Shown in pieces: positions 1 to 11,667 of a stretch of 64,000 bases of DNA. The notes below the pieces were generated by a model. That model worked only from the letters and a program-made list of their open reading frames with translations. It made no database searches and was not told the origin of the DNA. Origin of the DNA: Epichloe hybrida (taxonomy: Eukaryota; Ascomycota; Sordariomycetes; Hypocreales; Clavicipitaceae); NCBI GenBank assembly GCA_019022495.1, contig JAFEKR010000003.1, positions 2,914,001 to 2,978,000 on the forward strand. Direction: 5' to 3'. Made by a program: the position numbers and the translations under genes. Positions within the stretch are counted from its first letter, which is position 1. Every line of letters starts with the position of its first letter.

Positions 1-21
1 CCCCCCCCCCCTCGTACGTGA

Positions 22-2711
22 TCAAAAACTAAAGAGTCCGCTCCTCCTCTTGCCAAACGGGTAAATCACAACCGCGCTCAGAAACAACCCCACTGCGATA
101 CCAATCGCGATCTGAATCATGCTTGCCGCAACGTTGAACACGACAAGGTTCAAGGGCTCTCCCTGATTGAAACGCACGGTGCTTGTCCCGTTCACCACCA
201 CCGACGAGTTGGTCAACTGGTTCGCTGTGCTGAGTCCGCTCAAGAGACCCCCCGTTGAGGCCAGACCACCGGGAACTTGCGAGAAAATCGCCGGGATCAA
301 GGTCGCTGCTGCGACGCCATGCCGCAGTCTTGAATAGAGATTGGCCAGGATCCCGACCGACAGAGCGCCGAGGGTGTTGGCAAGCTGTGGGCTCGCCGCG
401 AATTTTTGGCTGCTGAAGAAGTTCACAATGTAGCCCGTAAAGGCAATGATGACCATGACGGGCATCTGCCGCCATTTCGCTTGGTACAGGATGGATATGC
501 ACAGGACGAACGCAGGCACGAAGATGAAGCCGTAGAGGGACGCAATCGGGTTGGAGCAGGTCGTTGCCGACGTGGCGTTGCTGTCGAACAGGCCGTAGAG
601 GGCGGCGCCGACCGTGATGCCAAAACCAAGGAGGGAGTAGATGATGGCGTAGACGATACGAATGGAACCTGGGACGATGGCGCGGGACTGGAGCTCGAGC
701 GCTGAGCATACTACGGAAGATTTTGAGGTCAGTATTGTGCGAACCTTTTCCAATCTCAGAAAGGGGAGGGGAGAGAAGGAAGGGGGAAGGGGGGGGAATG
801 GATTATCGCAAGAGTAAGACGAGACTTACACACTGAGTATCCAGGAAGCAGCATCACGATGCCACCCTGCGCCAGTGCCGAAAAACAAAACAAATTTCCA
901 CCATTGATGCTTCCAAATGCGCGGGCTAAAAAGCTCACGATAATCGTGGCCGTCACCTCAAAAACATTGCTGTACATGTTGGACTTGGGCGCCACGATCA
1001 GCTGCAGCAAGCCAACGAGACATCCGAAACAAAACACGATAGGTAAGTCGATGAGCCGGGCGGAGAAAGAGAACGGCGCGCATGTTGCACTGGTGAGGCC
1101 GAAGACAAGGACGCGGGTCCACGCGTTGAACTTGTCTCTAGAGCTCATGAGATCGTCGAGCAATCGTATGCCATCGTCTGTGCCAATTACATCGTGCATA
1201 ACCTCTTTGTATATCTGGTGCACATCTTTGAGTTTGCCCAAATCGATCCCTTGAGAGGTGCGGACGATGCGAACCTCGGTCGTATGAGTAGATCGGTCGT
1301 CAAAGGAGACAAGCATACAGCCGGGGAGATACAAGAACTGGCCATCAATCTCCAGCACGCGTGCTGTCATGCTGAGATATTCCTCCAATCGATGAGTTGG
1401 CGCACCGTAGAGCATGAGCGCTCGGCAGAGCTTGATGATGTATCCCTGGCGACTCAGGGTCTCGGCAATATGGACAGTGATTCGAGCCTCTTCTTTGTGC
1501 CAGTAGGCACTTAGTCGACCGCTGCTAGTTCGTCTTTTGGCGGCAGGTCGCTTTTTCCCGGGGCTCTTGGGTTCTCCGGACTGCTTGTTCGGGTTGGCAA
1601 GTCTGGTGGAAGCCTCGACGAGGTTGGCCAGTGTCTCTTGAGACCGATTCTGCTCATACCATTTTCTGCGGCCGTGAGTCGGCGTGACGGTGCCGGATTC
1701 TAGCCCGGGTGGTGTAAAGGCCCCAGCAGTGGAGGAGCTCCAGTTGCGATTATGGCTTGATCCGATCAGGCCGGGGTCGGTGGGCTTGTAGAGTTTCAAG
1801 AGTTGGGAGAGGACACTCCCTCGATATTGTTGCGGAGGGGGTACATTGTACACGCCGTCGTACAGCCCCCCATTCATGTCGCTTGGAATTACCTGTACAG
1901 CGCTGGCGACAGCCTCCTCATCCGCGGGTGTGCTGTTGGTTGTATTTGATCCATATCGTTGGGCATGAGCTTGAACAAGACCATAAGCCTCCTCCTTCAC
2001 CGCAGCCGCCTTATCCGACTCGTTCCCTGGCGTTTGTGTACGGCTGTCACCGGCATATTCGGTTCCGGGCTTTCCCTGTTCCAAATTTCGCAAAGGAATA
2101 TTGGAATCGCTTGAAAGCATATCGCCATCGCTGTTGGCGGTTGTAGCAAAGGAATCCAATGACGCTCGAGATCCAGGCGGCGAGTCTCGAAGAACTCTCG
2201 CAGCAATCTGCTTAGCTCGCTCTTGAGCAGCTACGGCCGAAATAACCTTTTCCGTATCCAATTCTAGCTCAGTGCTCAAGTCCTTGGCGGTAGTCACAGA
2301 TCCAGAGGAGTTTGCCCGCAAGATTGATGGTCTCAGCCTAGGAGACGGTGTACTTTGTCGTTCTGGCACCTTGGCAGAAGGTTCAAGGTCGACTGCGACG
2401 AGTGGCTTTATTGTTGCGGCGTTGCTATTAAACCTGACACGACCCTTTTCTCTTTTGGCCGCAGCTGCCGCAGCAGCTGCGTCTCTAACAGAAGGTGTCA
2501 GAGTGATAGACTCGCCCGCTGGAGGGGGGCTCCAACCAGGACTCGATCCAGAACACGCAGATCCAGCAAATGGATCGTCTTGGCCGGCGGCTTCGTATGG
2601 TGTGTGGTGATCTTGACGCTGATGAACATGATTATTTCGCATGTCTGGACCTGGTCCGTAGTCGGCGTCAGGTCCAGGATCGTCCTGTGCTGATTTGGGC
2701 GGCGATGCCAT
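22..2711 (-). CDS. ThrE/DUF1212 membrane protein, PRM10-like
   Basis: Two exons on the minus strand: 2711-830 and 710-22. The intron 711-829 has donor GTAAGT and a TAG acceptor. The sum is 857 codons (856 aa). The start was placed at 2711 because the longer upstream frame runs through the poly-T tract and would give an unlikely lysine run. The N-terminal ~410 residues are hydrophilic, low-complexity and contain a poly-Ala run. From about residue 415 the ThrE domain begins (HIAETLSRQGY, then a GAPTHRLEEY-like segment), followed by roughly ten membrane segments in two halves. The junction restores the family pattern GYSV-LCSALELQSR. Yeast Prm10 is a pheromone-regulated membrane protein of this family; bacterial ThrE exports threonine. 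The substrate in fungi is unknown, so only family membership is claimed. Confidence 0.9.
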
Positions 2712-2794
2712 CGGACGAATTTTCAGTGACTCGCCACTTAACCAGCTCGCCTCAATAAAGAGAACAAAGTGTGGATGCGGAGACAAATGACACG

Positions 2795-2818
2795 TTTTTT
2801 TTTTTTTTTTTTTTTTTT
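2795..2818. repeat. 24-nt poly-T tract
   Basis: An uninterrupted run of T lies about 85 bp upstream of the PRM10-like start codon, so it would be poly-A in the sense of that gene's leader or promoter. It is a simple homopolymer; length may vary with sequencing. Confidence 0.9.
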
Positions 2819-5399
2819 GAAGCGAGGGAGGAGAAAGCAGGAGAAAAAGAGACACGGAGAGGGAGATCAGAATCGGGAGGATGGGAAGACAGACTGCTTA
2901 AGGATTATGTCTCAAAGAAGAACGAAGACGGCGTGGTAATGACTCCAAAGCTTTCTACTTTGAAGACTTCAGCCGGAAGGCTTCTGGCCACTTCAAGCGG
3001 AAAAGCAACCAACAATGGGCAAAAGCCTAACTTTGTTGGATCCAGGTCAGCCGAGTAACTTGCAGCATGAGGGAACGAAAAAAGGACCTGAGAGTCAAAC
3101 TATGCCCCTTCCTTGGCTTAGGCCCCTCTTGAATCTTGAATATCCATCTCACGTCTCACGATGCCTGATCGCAGATATATATGTAAGAGGGGCGAGGCTT
3201 ATGGCCCATGGATCCCCAAACCAAGTATACACGTACATAGTGTATGCACCGTATACTCGAGGTACGGCGCAATGCTGCCAACTTTAGCTCTCCCACGCTC
3301 GCCTTTAATTATGGAGTACGTGGGACGACTTGTTGGAAGAGCAATTTCTCGGCGCGGCAACAAATCCGCCTTACAGCAGAATTTGACGCCCACCCATCGC
3401 TTTCCCGTCATAGCTCTAGTACTTTCCAACGTGACGTTAATCACGTTAATGTTCAGCTTTGACTCCTTCGCCTTACATGAGTACAGTTCGCACCTTTCGC
3501 GGTCAGTTGCAAATGTCCCAACCAGGGGAGAAGCCCGAGTGAAGCAGGGGGTAAACTCCACGGGAGCAATGAGCAAAAGAAGTGGTAACCAAAAAAAAAA
3601 CCAACAAACAACTGGGGATGGACTTATAGCAAGCGCGTGTTCCAAGAAAGGTCTTCAGCAGAGTCAGGATTGACCAAAGGGCGGTTCGTGCTTGGACATG
3701 GCTTGAGGTAATTGGGAAAAAGGGAAAAAAGCTACGGAGTAATACGGATCAAACACGCATAATCTCGAGTTAATGTGGGCCCTGGACCACTTTTCCTCTT
3801 TACATATTTTTTTTCTAATCCGTACATGTAGGTCCGAACTTGCCTTTTCCTACGGATCCGTACCACAACCCGTATTCTACCATGATCTGGGTGGGTCAAA
3901 CTGCCACGACGACGCACGCGATGCAGGGGCCCTCGTTGCAACCCTGTCGTTCTGTGGCTTCATTTGCTATGCCTTTTTCCGCTGCTTGCTTGATGCCGCC
4001 GGTGGTGCCGACTGGGTGCGGCGACTTGACCTGATCTGACAAGCTTCGATGAGGCGCCTGCAGGTCTGCAATCTGGGGACCAGTTGGCGCCCCGTTGATC
4101 TTCTCTCGATAGAAAGCCGTTTCATGTACGGACGTAGGCCACGGAAAATGCCGTTGACCGTTGCACCGTCTTGTCTGTACGGAGTATAGCTCGCGATGCT
4201 CAACCTTGACGTCGATTCTACGGACTACCGCTCCGAGACCGGGGCCTTGGCGACCACTGCCTAACATATAGCATTTCGCTTGACCACTACGTACAATTTG
4301 CTCTTTGCGTTGAATGGAACTCTCTCTTCTTTCATCCCTCCGGACGCAGATATTACAGACACGCACTAATGCCCAGGATCCATGACTATTACACCGGGCG
4401 AGCCACAAAAACCGGCACTGTGTGTGCTAGTCTCGAGCCAAACCCCCCGCTTGATCCCAGAGAGGAAACCATCATGCAAACATTACATCCGACCGCGGCG
4501 AGGTACTCCATCCAGCTTGCCTAGCATTACAAATTTACAATAATAAACGGCCGTGCCTTGTTTGCTTTGGTGCTGGAGGGCGTCGTCTTGTGTTCGGCAG
4601 CGTAGGAAAGGAGGCGAGAAGAGCTTCTTACCCATGTGCTTGCGTAGATGCATGTGTTTGTTACTCTCCCTGGTCCATGCTATCATTTGTTATAGTTCGT
4701 TGACGAGGCCACAAGTCACTGATTGTAGTTGCATAGGCCGCCTTCAGTCAGAATCAGGCCGCTCACATGAAAGATTAAAGTTTATTATACATGTTTTGCC
4801 GCTGGACATGCTCCGTCAAGTCCTTCCATCTCAGACTTCGATTGATATTGATCGTGCCATCTCGGCCCTCTGAGACACGAAAGCCCGGAAGCAGTCGATG
4901 ATACTCCGTACGAGGACATGGGTTTGAGACACGTCGCTATTGGACATGATATCGTAACTCCTAAAGACCAGTAACAGCGCAATCTGATTGACTGACCGGT
5001 GGTTGTTTCCAAACTTTCTGCAGGGCAGGAGCGGCCCGCCACCAGCAGCTGCAGGATCTGTGCGCCCGATCCACATGCGATCTCCCCTGTTATCGATCAT
5101 CGATATCCCACGTGATCATGCTTATCGCCGACTTTTTTTCTTCCCTATCAATTGCGATAAGCCGTAGATAACGGTTAGTGGGCAGGTCGCCGAAATTTTG
5201 TATAGCCTCAACTCTTGCTACTGAAAGCGAGGTAGCAAGCATTCAACTTGCCGGATCCCGGGCTTGAAGCCGCAATTCTACTTCTAGCCTTCATTATAAC
5301 GACAAAATCTCTCCGGCTTGCTTACTGGGGTGCCTGTCTGCTTATATATATTCTACAACCCTTAAGCGGAAGCTTGCTGCTGCAACCCATAAAGCCATC
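2819..5399. other. Divergent intergenic region, no gene recognised
   Basis: About 2.6 kb separates the divergent PRM10-like and RPA135 starts. Frames here are short and none resembles a known family. Short copies of TACGGAGTA or its complement occur at 3733, 4178 and 4902. A TATA-like stretch lies near 5343, about 55 bp before the RPA135 start. No tRNA or conserved RNA was recognised by eye. Confidence 0.6.
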
Positions 5400-8300
5400 A
5401 TGGCTCCATCGGCGACGAATACCAACTGGGATCATGAATATCATACCCTCCGTCGCCAGGATCTCTTCCAGAACCCCCCGAGAGACCATACCGCATATCC
5501 CGCTCTTCAGCTTGCCGTCGATCCGCACATTGAGTCTTTCAACGGTGTAATCCGAAACGATAAAAAGCCTGGACTTCTCGCGCACGGCCTGGTTGACATT
5601 GGAACCAAAATATTTCTCGATGGCGATGAACGAAGTGGCCCCGAAGGAAAGAATCGTCTACACATTCGAATCAAAGATGTGAACCTGCAAAAGCCACAAG
5701 TCCCGCCGTCAAACAAGATGGCTCGAAATCAACAAATATTCCCCGCAGAATGCAGAGAACGGCATGTTACGTATAGAGGAAAGCTTTCTGTCACATTTGA
5801 GTACAGTATCAATGGAGGCGATCCCGTTGAGTTTATTCGAGAAATGGGGCAGGTCCCCATCATGATTAAGGTAAGTTTTTGTTTTGTACAGGGAGTGAAT
5901 GACATACTGAGAATGCGTTAGACTGACCATAGAGGTTTTTAGTCAAATCGATGTCATTTGGAGAACAACACACCTCAGCAATTGGTTCAGCGAAAAGAGG
6001 AATCAGAAGAGCTCGGTGGATACTTCATCGTCAACGGGATTGAGAAAATTATCAGACTGCTACAGGTCAATAAGCGAAACTTTCCGATGGCTATTAACCG
6101 TCCTAGTTTCCAAAACCGTGGCGCTGGCTATACTCCGTATGGTATTATTGTTCGATCTGTCCGACCCGACGAAACTTCGCAAACAAATGTCTTGCATTAC
6201 CTGAACGACGGTAATATTACATTCCGCTTCTCATGGCGCAAAAACGAGTACTTGATCCCCGTCATCATGATCCTCAAGGCCCTGGTTGAGACCAACGACC
6301 GCGAGATTTTTGAAGGATTAGTGGGACCCATGGGCTCCAAGGCCACGGAGAACACATTCTTGACGGATCGGATTGAGGTTCTTCTGAGAACATATAAGTC
6401 GTATGGACTTTACACCAAGTCAGAAACCAGAGCCTACCTGGGCGAGAAATTCAGAGTGGTTTTGGGTGTCTCTGAGACCATGTCAGATTACGAAGTGGGT
6501 ACCGAATTCTTGAGGAGAATCGTTCTGGTTCATCTGGGCAATGTCAACGTGACCGACGAGCAGGACAATGACAAGTTTCGCATGGTCTTGTTCATGACGC
6601 GTAAGCTGTACGCCCTGGCTGCCGGCGAGTGCGCAGTCGACAACCCGGATGCTATGCAGAACCAAGAAATCCTTCTCGGCGGTTTCTTGTATGGTCAAAT
6701 TCTGAAGGAACGATTCGATGAATTCCTTAGCGTCGGGGTACGTGCCTCTCTGCGAGATTTCCTGCGACGAAATGCTACAGCCTCGTTCACATCCGAGGAG
6801 TTCAAAAAGGAGTTTCCCATCAACATCTTCAGGAAAGCCAATGAGAACATTGGAAATGCCCTCGAGTACTTCTTGTCCACAGGAAACTTGCAAAGTCCCT
6901 CTGGATTGGATCTGCAGCAAACAGCTGGATTCACCGTTGTAGCGGAAAAGCTGAACTTTCTTCGTTTCATCAGTCACTTCCGCATGGTGCATCGTGGCGC
7001 CTTCTTCGCCCAGCTGAAGACTACGGCTGTCAGAAAGTTGCTTCCGGAATCATGGGGGTTCATGTGTCCTGTCCACACTCCCGATGGTTCGCCCTGTGGT
7101 CTTTTGAACCACTTGGCCCACAAGTGCAAGATCATGACCGACCATGTGGACGTGTCCAAGATTCCTGCGCTGGCAAGAGAGCTCGGAATTGTCGATACGT
7201 CTTCGGCGCTCACGGACGAGAACGTTGTGGTCATGCTTGACGGCAAAATTCTCGGTTGGTGCACACCCAAAGAGTCTCTAAGAATAGCAGACTGCCTTCG
7301 ATACTGGAAGGTCGAGGGCACCCACGGAGTGCCGCTGCAACTCGAGATTGGCTATGTGCCTCCATCCCGCGCTGGTTCATACCCAGGCATCTACATCTCA
7401 TCGACGCCAGCCAGAATGGTCCGCCCAGTCAAGTATTTGCCGCTGCAGAAGGAAGACTATGTCGGCCCCTACGAACAGCCATACATGTCCATTGCTGTAG
7501 TGCCTCAGGAGATCGAGTCTGGCGTGTCGACGCATGTCGAGTTTGCGCCCACCAACATGTTGTCCATCCTCGCCAACATGACTCCCTTCTCCGACTTCAA
7601 CCAATCGCCCCGTAACATGTACCAATGTCAGATGGGTAAACAAACCATGGGCACGCCCGGAGCTGCCCTCCGCTACCGAACAGACAACAAGTCGTACAGA
7701 ATACAGACGGGCCAGACGCCCATTGTTCGCGCCCCTCTCCACAACACATATGGCTTCGACAACTTCCCCAACGGCATGAACGCCGTCGTCGCCGTCATTT
7801 CCTACACAGGCTATGACATGGATGACGCCATGATTCTGAATAAATCGGCTCATGAGCTCGGCCATGGCACCGTCTACAAGACCAAGAAGATCTCCCTCAA
7901 GGACGACTCCCGCACTCGTGTAACCAAATCCGTCACCAAAGCCTTCGGCTTCGCTCCGCACAGCTACGTCAGCGCCGACTACCAGAGCACGACAACGAAC
8001 GTCGGTCGTCTCATCCAAGACGGCGACGTGATCTGCGCATGGCACACCGTCACACCAGACGACTCCCGCACTCGTGTAACCAAATCCGTCACCAAAGCCT
8101 TCGGCTTCGCTCCGCACAGCTACGTCAGCGCCGACTACCAGAGCATGCTCGACAACGACGGGCTCCCGCACGTCGGTCGTCTCATCCAAGACGGCGACGT
8201 GATCTGCGCATGGCACACCGTCACACCAGACTACAACGGCAACCTCGTCAATCTCGACGGTGTAACACACTACGAGAAATACAAAGACAGCGAAACGGGT

Positions 8301-9317
8301 TTTGTCGAAGAAGTCCGTCTTATCGGCGCAGAATCCGGCAACGAGCCTCTGCAAACCATCTCCGTCAAGTTTCGCGTCCCACGAGGCCCTATCATCGGTG
8401 ACAAGTTCTCCTCTCGTCACGGGCAAAAGGGTGTCGCGTCTCAGAAATGGCCCGCCGTCGACCTGCCCTTCTCGGAGTCCGGCATCCAGCCAGACGTCAT
8501 CATCAATCCGCACGCTTTCCCATCCCGCATGACCATCGGCATGTTCGTCGAGTCCCTGGCTGGTAAAGCCGGCGCCCTTCACGGTGTCGCCCAGGATTCC
8601 ACTCCCTTCAAATTCAATGAGGAAAACACCGCAGCAGATTACTTTGGCCATCAGCTCATGAAGGCGGGCTATTCCTACCACGGCAACGAGCCCATGTACT
8701 CGGGAGCCACAGGCGAGGAACTCGGTGCAGACATCTACATCGGCGTCGTCTACTACCAACGACTGCGTCACATGGTCAGCGACAAGTACCAGGTGCGTAC
8801 CACGGGACCCGTCGTCCCCACGACTGGCCAACCCATCAAGGGTCGCAAACGCGGCGGTGGTATCCGTGTCGGAGAAATGGAGCGAGACGCCCTCCTCGCC
8901 CACGGAACCGCCTTCCTCCTCCAGGACAGACTCCTCAACTGCTCCGACTACACCAAGTCGTGGATCTGTCGACACTGCGGATCCTTCCTCTCCGTCCAGC
9001 CGGTCGTGACGCAATTCGCCCTCGGCAAGAAACGGGCTCCTAGCACGGTGCGGTGCCGAAACTGCGCCACACGTCTCGACGAGACGGAGGGTATTGATCT
9101 TACCGAAATCCAGGGCGACATCTGGGAAGACGGGCAGGGAAACTGCTGGGTTGGCGGTGATGAGACTACGCAGGTCGTTGTACCAGGTGCCCTGAAGTAC
9201 CTCGACGTGGAACTGGCCGCCATGGGCGTCAAGCTCAAATATAGAGTGAACAAGGCGGATGAGCCGAGAAAGAGTCCCATGCGGCCCATGGGCGCTCCAA
9301 TCGCTATCAAGGCGTGA
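5400..9317 (+). CDS. RPA135: RNA polymerase I second-largest subunit (RPA135/RPA2)
   Basis: Exons 5400-5870 and 5943-9317; the 72-nt intron starts GTAAGT and ends TTTTAG. The join is phase 0 and restores SNRCHL...EESEELGGYFIVNG, a hallmark of the Pol I beta-like subunit. Product 1281 aa. Visible landmarks are the hybrid-binding motif GDKFSSRHGQKG from about residue 976, then INPHAFPSRMTIGMF. A C-terminal zinc site is formed by CRHC (1166-1169) and CRNC (1195-1198). With RPA190 it forms the catalytic core that transcribes rDNA in the nucleolus. The odd feature is an in-frame tandem duplication at residues 811-919, so the protein is about 52 residues longer than an unduplicated copy. The second copy, with LDNDGLPH, fits the family; the first is the extra one. 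Identity is very secure; integrity of the duplicated part is not. Confidence 0.96.
7902..8228 (+). repeat. In-frame tandem duplication inside RPA135
   Basis: Copy 1 is 7902-8057 (156 bp) and copy 2 is 8058-8228 (171 bp), directly adjacent and sharing GAC at the join. They are identical over long stretches, including third codon positions. Copy 1 lacks 4 bp (tgct) and 11 bp (cgggctcccgc) found in copy 2. Each deletion shifts the frame but together they remove 15 bp, so the frame is kept. The effect is to replace MLDNDGLPH by a short TTTN-like stretch. A recent duplication with repair scars, or an assembly error, would both look like this. Confidence 0.9.
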
Positions 9318-9674
9318 TTGAGAATCATCAAAGATGACAGACAATGAGTGGAAGAGAGAAAACTGAGTATGTTTAGTAACTACTAGCTCTACGCTAATAT
9401 AGACCTAGCAACGCTTGCCCTACCTAAGCATATAGTTAAGAAGGTATACACTCAGGGCCGTAACTAGGGTACCGCAACTATCTAGGGTGCGCGTGGTGTT
9501 ATGGACATTCTAATTGGTCTCTTGTATTTAGGAAGCATTATTAGCTTGGCATACCCTGATCTGCGAAGAAAATCATATTATATATCGCCGCCTAGCGTAG
9601 CTTATCCGAGTAAACGCTTCGAGAAGTCAGAGCTAGAAACACTGTTATACAATCAATCATTCCCTGTTCGCAAA
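9318..9674. other. Downstream flank of RPA135, no gene seen
   Basis: A 357-bp stretch that becomes AT-rich away from the gene and leads into the repeat island. No frame with family resemblance was seen. Confidence 0.5.
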
Positions 9675-9985
9675 TGTCATGGTCAAGCCCTAAGGGCTAA
9701 TCGCGGGTGCCTGCGCCACCATGTGGGTTTGACCCCAATCAAATTGCGCCATAGCACAAAAGAATACGCATTGTACAAGTTATCATTGACTTGTACGGAG
9801 TACAATTGACACCTATCTCCTTAGCGGTGGTCCACCTTGTGGAGTCGCGTCAACTAGGGTCTGTATGTATCCAATTAGATAAAAGTAAACTAGAGATACA
9901 TACAATTTGCGGGGCTCCTAGACCCACAAGGTGCACCACCGCTATGGAGATATTGCTAGGTCTAGGCAAAGCCTAGATTATCACA
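9675..9985 (+). mobile_element. Solo LTR (family R1) carrying a MITE
   Basis: It starts TGTCATGG and ends TTATCACA. It matches the 177-bp R1 LTR at 42143-42478 over the segments CTAAGGGCTAATCGCGGGTG, AATTGCGCCA, AGAATACGCATTGT and GCAAAGCCTAGAT. After removing the 133-bp MITE and its 2-bp target duplication, 176 bp remain, as expected for this LTR. No clear flanking target duplication was found for this copy. There is no coding capacity. Confidence 0.75.
9817..9949. mobile_element. 133-bp MITE with 26-bp terminal inverted repeats
   Basis: The ends CTCCTTAGCGGTGGTCCACC... and ...GGTGCACCACCGCTATGGAG are inverted repeats of about 26 bp with two mismatches. It sits inside an R1 LTR at a point where the uninterrupted copy reads CCTATATTGCT. 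This implies duplication of the dinucleotide AT/TA, as for Tc1/mariner-derived MITEs. The core GGTCTGTATGTATCCAATTA recurs at 12836. It encodes nothing and would need a transposase in trans. Confidence 0.78.
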
Positions 9986-10446
9986 CCCTGTCAGGTGGCT
10001 TCTAATAGCGCCCTTTTCCCTATAAATCGCTCACTAGGATCCCTTCCATTTAATCTCTTCTTTTCCCTTCTCTCAATAGCTTAGAATAGATAAATCATAC
10101 CTATTCCCTGACCACCTAGATTGACCCTTACTCCAGTAGGTATCCTGTGATACTAACAATGAGAGCTGTTTAGAAAGAAATCAATACAATCGCAAGCCCC
10201 AAACGATACTAAGCGCGAGTACAATTGTAATTATGATTTGCCCAGTAACGGTCGCAGCAATTGTTGATTCAGCCCCCTAAACTTTTTCAACTGTCTCAGT
10301 AGCTTTAGGCAGATCGCTAACATCACTATTGTCAGAAGTATTGCTACACATGTTTGTTAACATACTTTGATTAAATAGGTTTCGTAGACAACTTACGATT
10401 GTCTGGCAGGCGGGCGTATTCTTTATTGCCATATTGTAACACGGAT
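9986..10446. other. Non-coding flank of the repeat island
   Basis: No recognisable gene. A minus-strand frame of about 60 codons (10465-10277) has no family resemblance. The last five bases (CGGAT, 10442-10446) are the left target duplication of the next element. Confidence 0.5.
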
Positions 10447-11249
10447 TGTGAGCGATTGCGGGCAAGGTTGATGTATTCAGCTAGTCTGTGCCCTGAGGGG
10501 CGTTATGTATGGTGCAATCGTGCACGTGACACGTGACAGGTGCCGCCGATGAAAAGACGATGGCATCCCCTCATCGTCAACTATCAAACCATCAAGCAAA
10601 TGGCTCATCGCTAGGCGTTAAGCAAGTATCTTCATATTCCCGTGTTCTGTTTAATCGTTCACTCCGTCTTCAAGTGTGGTTTCCACCGGAGTTCTTTTTC
10701 TAAACTGTGAGCGATTGTGGGAAAGGTTGATGTATTCAGCTAGTAAGAACACTGAGGGTACAGGGACGAAGTTTTGATGACTTTATTAACTAAAAAATGA
10801 ATTCGTGATGATGACCCAGAGCCAAAAAGCCCCCTTCGAAAAATCTGCTGGGCGGGGTTTTGTGTTGGGTGGGGCAGGTGCCTCGCACCTCCCCTCCCCA
10901 TCACGTCCACCACCACTCAGTGGTCGCCCTCGACTAAACTACGTAAAATAAAGCAAAGCAAATAATTATTACCACCTCCGACCCTCACGCCCAGATTGTC
11001 AAACCTCCAATCCGCACAGGCATATACCTTAAGAACACTGAGGGTACAGGGACGAAGTTTTGATGGCTTTATTAACTGAAAAAAATGAATTCGTGATGAT
11101 GATCCAGAGCCAAAAAGCCCCCTTCGAAAAATCTGCTAGGCGGGGTTTTGTTTTGGGTGGGGCAGGTGCCTCGCACCTCCCCTCCCCATCACTAGTCTGT
11201 GCCCTGAGGGTCGTTATGTATGGTGCAATCGTGCGCGTGACACGTGACA
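10447..11249. mobile_element. TRIM-like miniature LTR element 1 (interrupted)
   Basis: Two 92-bp terminal direct repeats begin TGTGAGCG and end ACACGTGACA. The left repeat is 10447-10538; the right one is split into 10706-10744 and 11197-11249 by the element nested in it. The internal part is 10539-10705 (167 bp). The whole is flanked by a perfect 5-bp duplication CGGAT at 10442-10446 and 11250-11254. TG...CA ends, LTR-like repeats and a 5-bp duplication fit a terminal-repeat retrotransposon in miniature (351 bp before interruption). It has no coding capacity; primer-binding and polypurine sites are not obvious. Confidence 0.82.
10745..11191. mobile_element. TRIM-like miniature LTR element 2 (nested)
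   Basis: Direct repeats 10745-10903 (159 bp) and 11031-11191 (161 bp), highly similar, flank a 127-bp interior. It is inserted in the right LTR of element 1. The 5-bp duplication CTAGT lies on both sides (10740-10744, 11192-11196), and the empty site CAGCTAGTCTGTG survives in the left LTR (10478-10490). Read on the minus strand it starts TGATGGGG but ends GTTCTT, so the usual CA end is missing. It is non-coding. Confidence 0.82.
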
Positions 11250-11254
11250 CGGAT

Positions 11255-11667
11255 TCTTGATATTTCTGAACTTCCAAATAGTTAGTTTAATGTGTTCGCA
11301 TTAGGCAAGGGACAGGAAAAGGTGGAGGTGTGCTCACGGCATTTTGGAGGATAGCCGCTGAAGAAGAGAAGAAAAGAAAGGGACAAGACAGCGAGGAATT
11401 ACTGCACGAAAAAAGAGGCGCAGCCAACTGGTCACTAATTTGTGCGTACATTATGCCCTGTATGCCTTGCGACAGGAATGGGGAGCGGAGTTATATGTGG
11501 AAGGATGCAGACGGTGGCAAAGAGTGATCAGAAGAGAAGATGATGTGGAAAATTCGGAATCTAACAGAGGGAAAGAGGAAGCTACTATAAGCTTCAAATC
11601 TATCAGCAATGAATCTAGGTCTTCAAACGAAGCCTACGATGAAATGCGATAACAAACGCGATGCGGG
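11255..11667. other. Purine-rich non-coding stretch
   Basis: A GA-rich sequence (for example near 11360-11390) with frames under 70 codons and no recognised family. Confidence 0.45.

Noticed and set aside
2712..2855. N-terminal extension of the PRM10-like protein through the poly-T tract
   Set aside because: It would begin at a non-consensus position and encode a lysine run from a homopolymer; the ATG at 2711 is more natural.
7398..9344. 648-codon open frame on the minus strand opposite RPA135
   Set aside because: It is the shadow of a GC-rich coding strand: the RPA135 product on the other strand is unmistakable, and this frame also duplicates the tandem repeat and has no family features.
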